Assembly (NCBI GenBank): GCA_021202925.1
Contig: JAJQCD010000038.1
Span: forward strand, 187,970-251,969
Direction: 5' to 3'
Origin: Clostridiales bacterium
GTDB lineage: Bacteria > Bacillota > Clostridia > Lachnospirales > Lachnospiraceae
Length of the DNA stretch: 64,000 nucleotides
A program made the translations under genes and the position numbers. The notes below the pieces were generated by a model. That model saw only the letters and a program-made list of their open reading frames with translations, ran no database searches and was not told the origin of the DNA. Positions 63,940 to 64,000 of the stretch are shown here, in pieces. The first letter of the stretch is position 1. Every line of letters begins with the position of its first letter.

Positions 63940-64000
63940 TTAGCGCTCAGCCATCGCCTTCGATTCGGTTTCGGCTTCGCTGAGTTTCTGCGTGATATAT
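63940..64000 (-). CDS. C-terminal end of an unidentified gene
   Basis: The last 19 codons and stop of a minus-strand gene that continues past the right edge. They read as a charged helix (KLSEAETESKAMAER). The terminator directly after it supports a real gene end. Too short to identify. Confidence 0.5.
   Translation of the reverse strand, partial: YITQKLSEAETESKAMAER

Noticed and set aside
1-64000. CRISPR array, insertion sequence, prophage or rRNA operon.
   Set aside because: No regularly spaced direct repeats, transposase, integrase, phage structural genes or rRNA segments were seen.

Overview
The window looks like a chromosomal segment from a moderately high-GC member of the Lachnospiraceae (Clostridia). 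The evidence is a rpoD-dnaG macromolecular-synthesis cluster, Rex, sigma-K-like, DUF4364, DUF1540 and DUF5716/DUF5717 families, near-consensus TTGACA-17-TATAAT promoters, TTG/GTG starts behind strong AGGAGG sites, and an infC gene that starts with ATT. No prophage, insertion sequence or CRISPR array was seen.

Layout. 1-5.1 kb: the 5' part of an EF-G-like GTPase, tyrA-aroA (aromatic amino acids) and a secreted SGNH esterase. 5.2-11.2 kb: a YebC regulator, a ferric-iron-type ABC importer (lipoprotein, fused permease, ATPase) and a CBS/CorC protein. 11.2-15.3 kb: mazF-like toxin, alr, nnr and rex. 15.5-28 kb: an ABC-F protein, RNase P RNA, a nucleoside kinase, nif3-trmK-rpoD-dnaG-dgt, four tRNAs, and infC-rpmI-rplT behind an attenuated leader. 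28-33.7 kb: DUF1540, MATE, IMPase and flavodoxin genes, a candidate small RNA, tmRNA and ilvE.

33.9-48.1 kb is an accessory catabolic island. It has three glycyl radical enzymes, two activating enzymes, an SDR dehydrogenase, an XRE-cupin regulator, an MFS carrier, a sodium:solute symporter and a YcxB-like membrane protein, arranged as two divergent arms around a palindrome-rich regulatory region. The substrate cannot be named. The island and ilvE lie between smpB and ssrA, whose products work together.

48.2-51 kb: secG-rnr-smpB. 51-56.7 kb: a three-gene operon of unknown function whose middle gene reads as a divergent Hsp70-like ATPase, flanked by a 1207-residue protein and a TPR-like protein; this is the best candidate for an undescribed system. 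56.8-64 kb: DUF4364, galE, a sigma-K-like factor, the last two purine steps as separate genes instead of bifunctional PurH, a metallo-beta-lactamase gene interrupted by an in-frame TGA, pyrBI, and the tail of an unidentified gene.
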